Shown here piece by piece: positions 1 through 5,947 of a stretch of 11,414 nt of DNA. A program made the translations under genes and the position numbers. How positions within the stretch are numbered: position 1 is the stretch's first letter; each line of letters starts with the position of its first letter. Source of the DNA: Candidatus Brocadia sp. (GTDB lineage: Bacteria > Planctomycetota > Brocadiia > Brocadiales > Brocadiaceae); contig JAUQXU010000109.1 of the NCBI GenBank assembly GCA_030837935.1, forward strand, positions 1 through 11,414, given 5' to 3'. Under the pieces are notes generated by a model. It did not search any database. It worked only from the letters and a program-made list of their open reading frames with translations, and was not told the origin of the DNA.

Positions 1-70
1 CTTCAAGGATAAGTATGCTACGTTTTATAAAGATTTCGAAAAGGCTTCAGATTTTACTTACCAGTCGCCA

Positions 71-87
71 TGTTACCAAAGGTAACA
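71..87. repeat. Short perfect hairpin (7-bp stem)
   Basis: TGTTACC, a 3-base AAA loop, then GGTAACA. It spans the TAA that closes the open frame entering from the left edge. No T-run follows on either strand, so it is not a canonical intrinsic terminator. It has the same architecture (3-base loop, perfect short stem) as the hairpin at 2987-3001 but an unrelated stem sequence. Confidence 0.4.
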
Positions 88-423
88 CCCTGAAACGATG
101 AAAATGGGCTTTCTAGCTATATCATATTGGTATATCTATACTTACACTTTTTGTTGCGCCTTATTTTCGAGTCAGTATTCTGGCTTTTTTATCGTTTTTG
201 TCTGACGGATAAACGCATGGGATATATTTTTGGTCTTTATCGGAACAATGCTGCCGTGTGAGAACCAAGATGGAACCTCTGGTGGAAAAGCTGCAACCTT
301 TACTAACTTTAAACTAGCAACATCTCCTGCTTGAAGAAAGTGTTAATTGAACTACTGTTTCCAGCGATAGTTACGCAATAAGTTTGTTGTATTTGTCTAA
401 GGGTATAACACTATAATAAATAA

Positions 424-462
424 TATTGCATGTCAGTGGGCAGTTACTGGGTATATGCAATA
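424..462 (-). terminator. Possible terminator of the polysaccharide pair
   Basis: An 8-bp inverted repeat (TATTGCAT at 424-431 and ATGCAATA at 455-462) encloses a smaller CAGT/ACTG stem. It lies about 40 bases beyond the minus-strand stop codon of the flippase gene. Read on the minus strand it is followed by a T-rich stretch (TTATTTATTAT) rather than a clean U-tract, so termination is plausible but weakly supported. Confidence 0.25.
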
Positions 463-503
463 AGACTACAAATTAAATAATATATAATATAATAAAAATG
501 AAT

Positions 504-1787
504 TCAATAAATATTTTCTTTATCCACATCTCCGATTTTTAGATTTTTAATACCCAAAAAGGTCCGTAAGAGGTAGTTTCTTACAACAGTGTCAATAATT
601 CCAGAAATCAGAAAGGCTATTGCAACACCCAAGAAGCTGTAATTGAGAATGAGAGGCACGATAAGGGCAATGTTTATACAAAAAAGCAATATTGCCCAAG
701 GAATAAACCCTCTTATCTCTTCAACTGCAAAAAGAGCTACCGTTACGGGTGTATTAAAAATCATAAAGGCATAAGCCCATCCAAGTATGGTTAAGGTACT
801 GGCAGAAGGAAGATATTCATTGCCATAGATAATGGTAATAATCTTTTCTGGGAAAAATGTAGTAAATATAATTAATGGTAAAATTACGATAAAGAGAAGT
901 ACCTTCGTGGATTTGTTTATAATTCTCTGTATAATTTTAATATCCGATGCGTTTGAAGCCATGGTGGGAAGGGCTGCCTGCCTAAAACTGTTAGACAACA
1001 TCAAAGCCACCTGACACAGCGAAGATGCGGGATAATAATATCCAATAGCTACCTCCCCGGGTAATGGACCAGGAAGTTTGGAAAGGAAAAGTATGTTTAA
1101 ATACATTCTGCCTTGTTGTAAAAATGTTACAATGGAAAATGGTAATGACCGGTATATTAAATCTTTCCAGATATGGAAATTAAAAGCAAATTTGTATTTA
1201 AAGAACCTTTGTCTTACCCAGAGGCCAGAAACCACAGCTCCCAATAAAGCGCCTATAAACGAAATCATAACTATACCCTTTAATCCATAACCGAAATAAA
1301 GAATAAGGATGTTGGAAATACTACTCAAAAAGGATATTAAAACAGATATAAGAGAAGGCACTTTAAATCTTTCAAAAGCTATATACAAAGTATTAAAAGA
1401 GTCAGAAAAGGTAGAAAATAATGAAGAAAATCCAGCTATTAAGATAAGGTATTTAATATCTTCTCTGTAATCCAAAAGGTTCACGATTAATATAAGAATC
1501 GGAAATGAGAAGACAATAAGGCACAACCTGAGAGAAATTATATGGTTAAATAACTCGTGTACCTTTGTTTTGTTTCTTGATATTTCCTTGATAGTCATTG
1601 GGCCTATACCAAAGTTTCCAAAGTATGAAAACAAAAATGTGAATGTTCCTATTAGGGTGTAAAAACCAAAATCTGCTTTCCCAAGAACTCTGGCAGTGTA
1701 AGCTATGGCAACTAAAGAAAATAGTTTGTTCACTATCCCGGCGACAAAAACAAATCCAGTATTTCGTATCAGTTTGTTATCTATCAT
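504..1787 (-). CDS. Wzx-type polysaccharide flippase (MATE/MOP superfamily)
   Basis: This is a 427-residue, highly hydrophobic protein with roughly twelve predicted membrane helices, the usual size and topology of oligosaccharide flippases of the MOP superfamily. The N-terminus (NTGFVFVAGIVNKLFSLVAI, followed by a YTARVLGKADFGFYTL stretch) is the typical opening of this family, where an early helix is followed by 'R-x-LG-x-x-x-FG'. These proteins move undecaprenyl-linked glycan units across the inner membrane for O-antigen, capsule or exopolysaccharide assembly. It follows the export lipoprotein gene in the same direction after about 250 bases, consistent with an envelope-polysaccharide locus. 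No glycosyltransferase or Wzy polymerase is in the window, so the glycan is unknown. The gene is visibly more AT-rich than hppA or trpD, as is common for surface-glycan genes and often linked to horizontal exchange. The ribosome binding site ahead of the ATG is weak. I am confident of the family but not of the substrate. Confidence 0.88.
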   Translation of the reverse strand: MIDNKLIRNTGFVFVAGIVNKLFSLVAIAYTARVLGKADFGFYTLIGTFTFLFSYFGNFGIGPMTIKEISRNKTKVHELFNHIISLRLCLIVFSFPILILIVNLLDYREDIKYLILIAGFSSLFSTFSDSFNTLYIAFERFKVPSLISVLISFLSSISNILILYFGYGLKGIVMISFIGALLGAVVSGLWVRQRFFKYKFAFNFHIWKDLIYRSLPFSIVTFLQQGRMYLNILFLSKLPGPLPGEVAIGYYYPASSLCQVALMLSNSFRQAALPTMASNASDIKIIQRIINKSTKVLLFIVILPLIIFTTFFPEKIITIIYGNEYLPSASTLTILGWAYAFMIFNTPVTVALFAVEEIRGFIPWAILLFCINIALIVPLILNYSFLGVAIAFLISGIIDTVVRNYLLRTFLGIKNLKIGDVDKENIY

Positions 1788-2039
1788 TAATTGATGTTTG
1801 CCGCAGCATACCCCGTTAGATTCTGTAATAATGCAAGATTAACTACTCAACGTTTTTTCTTTCCCAATTCCAGGTCCACTACCCCGATTCACGCGGCTCA
1901 GCTGGCGGCTGTTGCGATAGATGGGTTTGGCAAACAAGGAGGTTTTAAAACGGAGAATTGAAATGATTGCATAGTATACCTTCCATGACGAGCAGTGTTT
2001 TGATAGGAGTAAATAAATTAGATGTTACAATAATTGACT

Positions 2040-2852
2040 CTAAGGTGGTGTAATTACAATTTGTGTCCGCCCAACCGTTTGTTGTCCTGAGAAGACCTCT
2101 TCATCAATCCGTTTACCCAATAAAATGCCTTGTTCCATTATCACAAGTGGCCGGATAATATTCTCAAAATGTTTGAAGAATCTATCAACGTCGGAAATAA
2201 ATGTCCGTGGGACATACACGACATCCCCGCTTTTTACGAAGACATTCTGGGATAAATCCCCTGAAGCGAAGGCCCTTTTTAAATCAAGTCTCTTCAATTC
2301 GGGTTTCTCGTTCCCATTTCGGATGAGCACGACGCTGGAATATTTCCCATCCAGGGTATATCCGCCTGCTTTAGCGATGGCTTCAATTATGGATGTTGGT
2401 GTCTCAAGTTGATAAACTCCAGGACTATGGACCTCGCCCAGGATAAATATCTTCTGGCCCTTAAAGGAAGAGACTTCTAAGCTTATCTGGGGATCTACGA
2501 GATAAGTGGAAAGGGACTCTTTAATTTTCCCTTGAAGCTGATGTATGCTCGTCCCCTTCGTCTGTATTTTACCAATGAGGGGAAAGGTGTTTGTACCGTC
2601 GGGTGGAATGCGTACTTTTTTATTAAGGTCATCATGTCGGTATACTGTTAATTCTATCTCGTCACCTACACCTAAAATAAATTCAGATACCACGAGTTCT
2701 TTTTCCTGGCTTGTAGCGGAAGTATCTGCTTCAGGTGTTTCTCTTGTTTCTGTCGGTTTTTGTGTAGTAGAACACGAAAGAGTAATGAGCGCGGTTATAC
2801 AGATGAATATTCGAATGATGAATAAATGCCAACACGGCAGACTATTTTTCAT
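2040..2852 (-). CDS. Outer-membrane polysaccharide export lipoprotein (Wza/KpsD-like)
   Basis: This is a periplasmic/outer-membrane export channel protein for capsular or exopolysaccharide. Numbering from an upstream ATG at 2891 (283 residues), residues 14-40 form a signal peptide ending in a lipobox-like ITLSC with candidate lipid-bearing Cys40. The -3 residue is Thr, so the lipobox is imperfect. Residues about 69-142 are a Poly_export domain (LGVGDEIELTVYRHDDLN, a D-x-x-FPLIGKI segment, then DPQISLEV). Residues 147-205 are an SLBB domain (FILGEVHSPGVYQL, AGGYT). The C-terminus has a hydrophobic/amphipathic helix (residues 220-245), as in short Wza relatives. I chose the internal ATG at 2850-2852 (270 residues). 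It gives a normal signal peptide, and an extended -10 promoter at 2907-2915 would leave only a few untranslated bases before the 2891 ATG. The flippase gene follows downstream. Confidence 0.88.
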   Translation of the reverse strand: MKNSLPCWHLFIIRIFICITALITLSCSTTQKPTETRETPEADTSATSQEKELVVSEFILGVGDEIELTVYRHDDLNKKVRIPPDGTNTFPLIGKIQTKGTSIHQLQGKIKESLSTYLVDPQISLEVSSFKGQKIFILGEVHSPGVYQLETPTSIIEAIAKAGGYTLDGKYSSVVLIRNGNEKPELKRLDLKRAFASGDLSQNVFVKSGDVVYVPRTFISDVDRFFKHFENIIRPLVIMEQGILLGKRIDEEVFSGQQTVGRTQIVITPP

Positions 2853-2906
2853 GTTTACCCATGCAACCAGATATTTTTGTGATCGGGACATGACGGTTCT
2901 TTTTGC

Positions 2907-2915
2907 ATTGTATCA
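2907..2915 (-). promoter_or_regulatory. Extended -10 promoter for the polysaccharide export gene
   Basis: On the minus strand the sequence reads TGATACAAT, an extended -10 element (TGn plus TACAAT, five of six matches to consensus). No good -35 is present at the 17-base position, which fits an extended -10 promoter. Transcription would begin near base 2900. That gives a leader of about 48 bases to the ATG at 2852 but only about 8 to the ATG at 2891, favouring the downstream start. Confidence 0.45.
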
Positions 2916-2986
2916 AACGTTAATTCTTAGTTAGGTATTTTTTGTGGAGAAGGCAACAATAACTTTTAAAATTTGTAATTAATTAG

Positions 2987-3001
2987 GTTGCCTTTGGCAA
3001 C
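2987..3001. repeat. Short perfect hairpin GTTGCC-TTT-GGCAAC
   Basis: A perfect 6-bp stem with a 3-base loop, lying 11 bases before the 77-bp palindrome. It could be a small structural element or a flank of that repeat. There is no T-run, so it is not a clear terminator. Confidence 0.4.
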
Positions 3002-3012
3002 GACTTTAAATC

Positions 3013-3089
3013 TCCCCTCTAAAAAGAGGGGCCAGGGGTGTGTTATGGCATTATGTACACACCCCTTAATCCCCTCTTTCTAGAGGGGA
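3013..3089. repeat. 77-bp interspersed palindromic repeat
   Basis: The left arm (3013-3043) and the reverse complement of the right arm (3057-3089) are nearly the same. Both begin TCCCCTCT and end GGGGTGTGT, and they differ by a few bases and a 2-base indel. Each arm also folds on itself (CCCCTCT against AGAGGGG), so the element can form a cruciform or two small hairpins. The loop between the arms is about 13 bases. This motif type is scattered through many bacterial genomes outside genes. I see no target duplication around it, so I call it a repeat and not a transposon. Confidence 0.7.
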
Positions 3090-3142
3090 ATTACGAAAGA
3101 TTGAAATTCCTATACATTGAAATACATCTTTCAACTGCTCGC

Positions 3143-3162
3143 TCCTAAACTCCTGTTTGGGA
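3143..3162. repeat. Palindromic repeat around TCCTAAAC-TCCT-GTTTGGGA
   Basis: An 8-bp near-perfect stem (TCCTAAAC with GTTTGGGA, one mismatch or wobble pair) closes a 4-base TCCT loop. An alternative fold uses CCTGTT and AACAGG. It resembles the widespread dispersed repeat class with a CCCAAAC/GTTTGGG stem. No gene spans it. Confidence 0.5.
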
Positions 3163-3194
3163 ACAGGCAGGAGTGATTTATTTAAAGGCAGTTT

Positions 3195-3308
3195 TCAAAC
3201 ATATAAATATTTATTATATACTATAATTTCTTGAGCTTCAAGCATTTGTTTAGCCATAGGAGTAATTTCTTCACTTCCGGCTAGAACCTCATTCCTGACC
3301 CTTCCTAT
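3195..3308 (-). pseudogene. Remnant of an unidentified gene (C-terminal end)
   Basis: The minus strand is open for 37 codons, ending in a TGA at 3195-3197. The peptide has a protein-like composition (EVLAGSEEITPMAKQMLEAQ, then EIIVYNKYLYV) and no good start codon; the only ATGs are internal. Upstream it is closed by a TGA at 3309-3311, two bases from the MITE-like element. A one-base shift just upstream would connect it to another short open stretch beginning MNLNRKGQE, which suggests decay by frameshift. I do not recognise the family. It could also be a chance frame. Confidence 0.3.
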
Positions 3309-3380
3309 TCAAGTTCATAAGTAACTATTCAGCGCACTTTCGCTCACAATCACTATGAGTGAACAAAATATTGATTATGT

Positions 3381-3395
3381 AATCCCGAAGGGATG
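3381..3395. repeat. Outer internal dyad of the MITE, left copy (ATCCC-GAA-GGGAT)
   Basis: AATCCCGAAGGGATG is itself a small hairpin (ATCCC, GAA loop, GGGAT). Its reverse complement CATCCCTTCGGGATT lies at 3523-3537, so the two copies pair with each other as well as individually. The adjoining bases (TTATTATAG on the left, CTATAATCA on the right) continue the symmetry imperfectly. Confidence 0.65.
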
Positions 3396-3430
3396 TCATT
3401 ATTATAGCATATCGTTATGCAAGTATGGTT

Positions 3431-3488
3431 AACCCCGTAGGGGTGGCATGGTATTATTATTTTCTCGATATTTCACCCCTACGGGGTT
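3431..3488. repeat. Inner internal dyad of the MITE (ACCCC-GTA-GGGGT and its inverse)
   Basis: AACCCCGTAGGGGTG (3431-3445) and its exact reverse complement CACCCCTACGGGGTT (3474-3488) face each other across 28 AT-rich bases. Each copy is also a self-complementary hairpin. Together with the outer dyad this makes the element a set of nested stem-loops, similar to clustered REP/BIME-type palindromes. Confidence 0.65.
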
Positions 3489-3652
3489 GAATATTGTGAT
3501 GCGTTTTTTTCTATAATCATATCATCCCTTCGGGATTTTCCCGTCTGCCCGTTTTCCCTATTGGCTCCTAACTATTCTGAAAAATATTCTCTGTCGCCGT
3601 CAGTTTCGCTGAATAGTTACGTTCATAAAAAGGCTATAGCGCCTCCCGCCCC

Positions 3653-3692
3653 AACAATATTGTTAGATGTGTTTTCATCCTCAAATATTGTT
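3653..3692. promoter_or_regulatory. Candidate operator: repeated AATATTGTT
   Basis: AACAATATTGTT at 3653-3664 is a perfect 12-bp palindrome. Its half, AATATTGTT, recurs directly at 3684-3692, 28 bases further on and running into the -35 hexamer of the ABC operon promoter. A repressor-like site overlapping the -35 with an auxiliary copy upstream would fit, but no regulator gene is nearby. Confidence 0.3.
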
Positions 3693-3720
3693 TGACTTAT
3701 CTCATAATTTTGATTAAATT
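3692..3720 (+). promoter_or_regulatory. Sigma-70-type promoter of the ABC operon
   Basis: TTGACT (3692-3697, five of six consensus bases), a 17-base spacer, then TAAATT (3715-3720, four of six). The predicted start is near 3727, giving a leader of about 60 bases to the TTG start of the ABC ATPase. It lies outside the MITE-like element, which ends 71 bases upstream. Confidence 0.5.
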
Positions 3721-3789
3721 GGTAAAAATTTATTCCATACTTTTAATAAATTATGAATATGTTATTAAGGTGGGAAGATTAAAACTATT

Positions 3790-4635
3790 TTGGATAGTTT
3801 CGCAGTTAAAACAGAAGGACTTACCAAGATCTACAGGGATTTCTGGAGACGCAAAAGTTCCTCAGCTTTAACAAATCTTAATCTAACTATCGAGAGAGGA
3901 GAAATCTTTGGATTACTTGGTCCCAATGGTTCGGGTAAAACAACCACAGTAAAATTATTGCTCGGTCTCCTCTTCCCCACCAGTGGCAAATCCTGGTTGC
4001 TGGGGTATCCTTCCGGCGATTTAACGGTTAAAAGGAAAATAGGTTTTCTCCCGGAGGAGTCGTATTTATATAAATTCCTTAATGCAGAAGAAATTCTGGA
4101 TTTTTACGCAAAGCTCTTTGATATTCCAAAAAAAGAAAGAAAAAGACGGATTGATACCTTGGTCCGGGATGTGGGGTTGGTTTCCTATCGCAAACGGCCC
4201 TTAAACCAATATTCAAAAGGGATGTTACGAAGAATTGGGCTGGCGCAGGCCATTATAAACGACCCGGAGTTAGTAATATTGGATGAGCCTACAAGCGGTC
4301 TGGATCCTATCGGGAGTCGTGAGATGAAAGACCTGATACTCGAATTTAAACGACAGGGAAAAACCGTTGTCCTCAGCTCACACTTGTTAGCCGATGTGCA
4401 AGATATTTGCGATCGGATCGCCATTCTTAACAAGGGTGTTTTGCAGGTAATAGGTGGCGTTAAAGAATTGCTTTCTCAAAGAGATGTCATAGAATTTATG
4501 GTAAAGAATCTTTCAGAGCCTGACATTCAGGCAGTGAAGTCTTTTATTGAGAGGAAAAATGGCGATGTGGTATCTATCAATCATCCCTCCTCTACGCTGG
4601 AAGAATTATTTATAAATATCATTCAACATCGCTGA
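3790..4635 (+). CDS. ABC-2 type transporter ATP-binding protein
   Basis: This is the cytoplasmic ATPase of an ABC-2 exporter, 281 residues. Walker A is at residues 44-52 (GPNGSGKTT), the signature loop is YSKGMLRR at 141-148 (a variant of LSGGQ), Walker B is LVILDEP at 161-167, the D-loop is SGLD at 169-172 and the H-loop His is 198. The Q-loop glutamine is replaced by acidic residues (GFLPEES, 85-91), as is common in the NatA/GldA-like branch of ABC-2 ATPases. A C-terminal tail of about 70 residues follows the nucleotide-binding domain. The start is TTG; the purine-rich AAGGTGGGAAG upstream is rather far from it, and no ATG or GTG is available in frame. The permease gene follows after 27 bases in the same direction. 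The substrate cannot be told from sequence. Confidence 0.93.
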   Translation: MDSFAVKTEGLTKIYRDFWRRKSSSALTNLNLTIERGEIFGLLGPNGSGKTTTVKLLLGLLFPTSGKSWLLGYPSGDLTVKRKIGFLPEESYLYKFLNAEEILDFYAKLFDIPKKERKRRIDTLVRDVGLVSYRKRPLNQYSKGMLRRIGLAQAIINDPELVILDEPTSGLDPIGSREMKDLILEFKRQGKTVVLSSHLLADVQDICDRIAILNKGVLQVIGGVKELLSQRDVIEFMVKNLSEPDIQAVKSFIERKNGDVVSINHPSSTLEELFINIIQHR

Positions 4636-4662
4636 TAAACGGTTCTTTTTCCTTACAGGACA

Positions 4663-5943
4663 ATGACATTAACCATTGCCATGAATACCCTTCGTGAGGC
4701 ACTTCGAAAGAAAACACTCCACGTCCTGATTGGACTTGGCTTCCTGGTCATGCTGATTTTGCCCCTTATCCCAACGACCGATGAGCCGGATGCAAGGGTA
4801 AAGATGATGCTGGTAGTGTTTTTCCAGGTCGTGGTGCTTTTGTGTGTAACAGGAGTTATTTTTCTTTCTGCCACATCATTGCCCCACGAAATAGAAGACA
4901 GGACGATCTACGGTATTTTATCAAAACCTATATCAAGGCTGAAAGTTGTTCTGGGTAAAATGCTGGGTTTTGCCTTGTTATCTGCAATTCTGCTGGCAAT
5001 TTTGAGTCTGTTAAACATGGCTGCAATTCAATATCTTGCGTCGAATTTACCGGAAGAATATAGAGGCATAGTAAAGGCACGTACCGAGTTTACAGCGTCA
5101 CAGTTTGATATTCAGGGCAAATTGCACCACACACGCGAAGGAATTGCATGGATTGAGGGGGGAAGGGCCGGGATTGCGCGATGGACCTTTTCCGATCTCC
5201 GGAAAAACCCCGCAAGCAATTCCGCCTTTGAAGCAGAGTTTCGCCCAAAGATAGAAAGTAGTCGGGGGTTTGTTGACACGATCCCGTTAGTTGTGGGGGT
5301 AGAGGACACGAATCTCCGCTGGTCGAAAACCGAAGTTTTACCGGCAAGGGCAGACAAGCCATTCATAGTAAAGATAGACACTGAAAGTGTTCAGGAAAAT
5401 AGTATCATATATATCACGGTTTTCCCTGTACACCCAACTGATTATATTGGTGTAACACAGAAGGATGTTAGGATGTTTTTGATACAAAAAGGTTTTGTGT
5501 CAAATTATGCAAAGGCCGTCGTTATAACCTTTTTGAAATTTTTGTTGATAGTAGTCATTGCTGTAATGGGATCTACCTATCTGTCTGCACCCGTTAGTAT
5601 AGTATCTGCTTTCGTTGTTTTCTTGTGTGGACATATATTAGAATATATTAAGGATTTCTCTTTGCTCATTCAGTGTCACGATGCGCATGAACATGTCTTG
5701 CCGGCTATGCTTAAAAAACCCAATATACTTCTGGTCTATATGGATTATCTTCTAAAAAAGCCCCTGGAATGGATTTCGTTTGTTTTGCCTGATTTTAAAA
5801 GGTTTGACAGTTTGAAATTTCTCCTGAAAGGCATAGATATCCCTTTAGAAACTGTTGGGGTTTCTTTCGGATATACCGCCATATATGCAGGTATTTGCCT
5901 CTTTATATCCGCTATCATATTTAAAAAAAGAGAGTTTTTCTAA
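4663..5943 (+). CDS. ABC-2 type transporter permease
   Basis: This is the membrane partner of the preceding ATPase, 426 residues. Hydrophobic helices are visible at about 20-37, 48-71 and 97-121. A soluble, probably extracytoplasmic domain spans roughly 125-280. Further helices follow at about 285-330 and 398-420, and the protein ends in a basic KKREFF tail. Between the second and third helices, the stretch LPHEIEDRTIYGILSKPISR (residues 73-92) is the conserved cytoplasmic motif of ABC-2 permeases such as NosY-like proteins. The ATG has a good ACAGGA site five bases upstream. The 27-base spacing to the ATPase and the near-immediate start of the next gene argue for one operon and one complex. 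The large central soluble domain is longer than in minimal ABC-2 permeases and may contact a periplasmic partner, possibly the following TPR-like protein. Confidence 0.85.
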   Translation: MTLTIAMNTLREALRKKTLHVLIGLGFLVMLILPLIPTTDEPDARVKMMLVVFFQVVVLLCVTGVIFLSATSLPHEIEDRTIYGILSKPISRLKVVLGKMLGFALLSAILLAILSLLNMAAIQYLASNLPEEYRGIVKARTEFTASQFDIQGKLHHTREGIAWIEGGRAGIARWTFSDLRKNPASNSAFEAEFRPKIESSRGFVDTIPLVVGVEDTNLRWSKTEVLPARADKPFIVKIDTESVQENSIIYITVFPVHPTDYIGVTQKDVRMFLIQKGFVSNYAKAVVITFLKFLLIVVIAVMGSTYLSAPVSIVSAFVVFLCGHILEYIKDFSLLIQCHDAHEHVLPAMLKKPNILLVYMDYLLKKPLEWISFVLPDFKRFDSLKFLLKGIDIPLETVGVSFGYTAIYAGICLFISAIIFKKREFF

Positions 5944-5947
5944 AACA

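Larger units (their letters stand above)
1..503. other. Gene-poor left flank
   Basis: I see no convincing gene here. Plus-strand frame 2 is open from the left edge to a TAA at 83-85 (27 codons) and could be the tail of a gene lying outside the window. The same frame continues with only one more stop (TGA at 203-205) until a TGA at 332-334, and frame 1 is open from 94 to 250. The pieces read as hydrophobic segments but match no family I recognise, so they are either chance frames or a decayed gene. Bases 360-500 are very AT-rich and lie just downstream of the minus-strand flippase gene. Confidence 0.4.
3321..3620. mobile_element. MITE-like non-autonomous element, 300 bp, with TIR and TSD
   Basis: The element begins with GTAACTATTCAGCG (3321-3334) and ends with its exact reverse complement CGCTGAATAGTTAC (3607-3620), a perfect 14-bp terminal inverted repeat. 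It is flanked on both sides by the same 8-bp sequence GTTCATAA (3313-3320 and 3621-3628), a perfect target-site duplication. There is no transposase gene inside, so it must be mobilised in trans. The interior is itself nested and palindromic (dyads at 3381-3395 with 3523-3537, and 3431-3445 with 3474-3488). The 8-bp duplication and 5'-GTAA ends are reminiscent of IS66-family elements, but that assignment is inference. The intact duplication suggests a fairly recent insertion. Confidence 0.85.
2892..3789. other. Repeat-rich intergenic region
   Basis: This roughly 900-base stretch separates the minus-strand polysaccharide pair from the plus-strand ABC operon and contains no intact gene. From left to right it holds the export gene promoter, a perfect short hairpin, a 77-bp interspersed palindrome, a second palindromic repeat, a 37-codon minus-strand gene remnant, a complete 300-bp MITE-like element, and the promoter region of the ABC operon. 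Each is described separately. The accumulation suggests a tolerated insertion zone between divergent transcription units. Confidence 0.75.

Noticed and set aside
1830..1945. Open plus-strand stretch ending in AQLAAVAIDGFGKQGGFKTEN between the two polysaccharide genes
   Set aside because: It is somewhat GC-richer than its surroundings, but there is no start codon, no RBS and no family I recognise; too short to call a remnant.
2545..2934. 129-codon plus-strand frame opposite the export lipoprotein gene
   Set aside because: The minus-strand frame has clear Poly_export and SLBB domains; the plus-strand frame is antisense to it and has no recognisable features.
3000..3540. A CRISPR array, suggested by several similar palindromes
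   Set aside because: The palindromes are of different sequence and irregular spacing, some inverted, with no uniform repeat-spacer unit and no cas genes.
5090..5381. Two overlapping minus-strand frames inside the ABC permease
   Set aside because: Both lie in the soluble-domain coding part of the permease, overlap each other in different frames and resemble no protein.
5855..5947. Longer N-terminus for the TPR-like protein overlapping the permease
   Set aside because: The overlap is 89 bases, there is no ribosome binding site at TTG 5855 or ATG 5885, and the added residues would put a non-signal-like tail before the membrane anchor.
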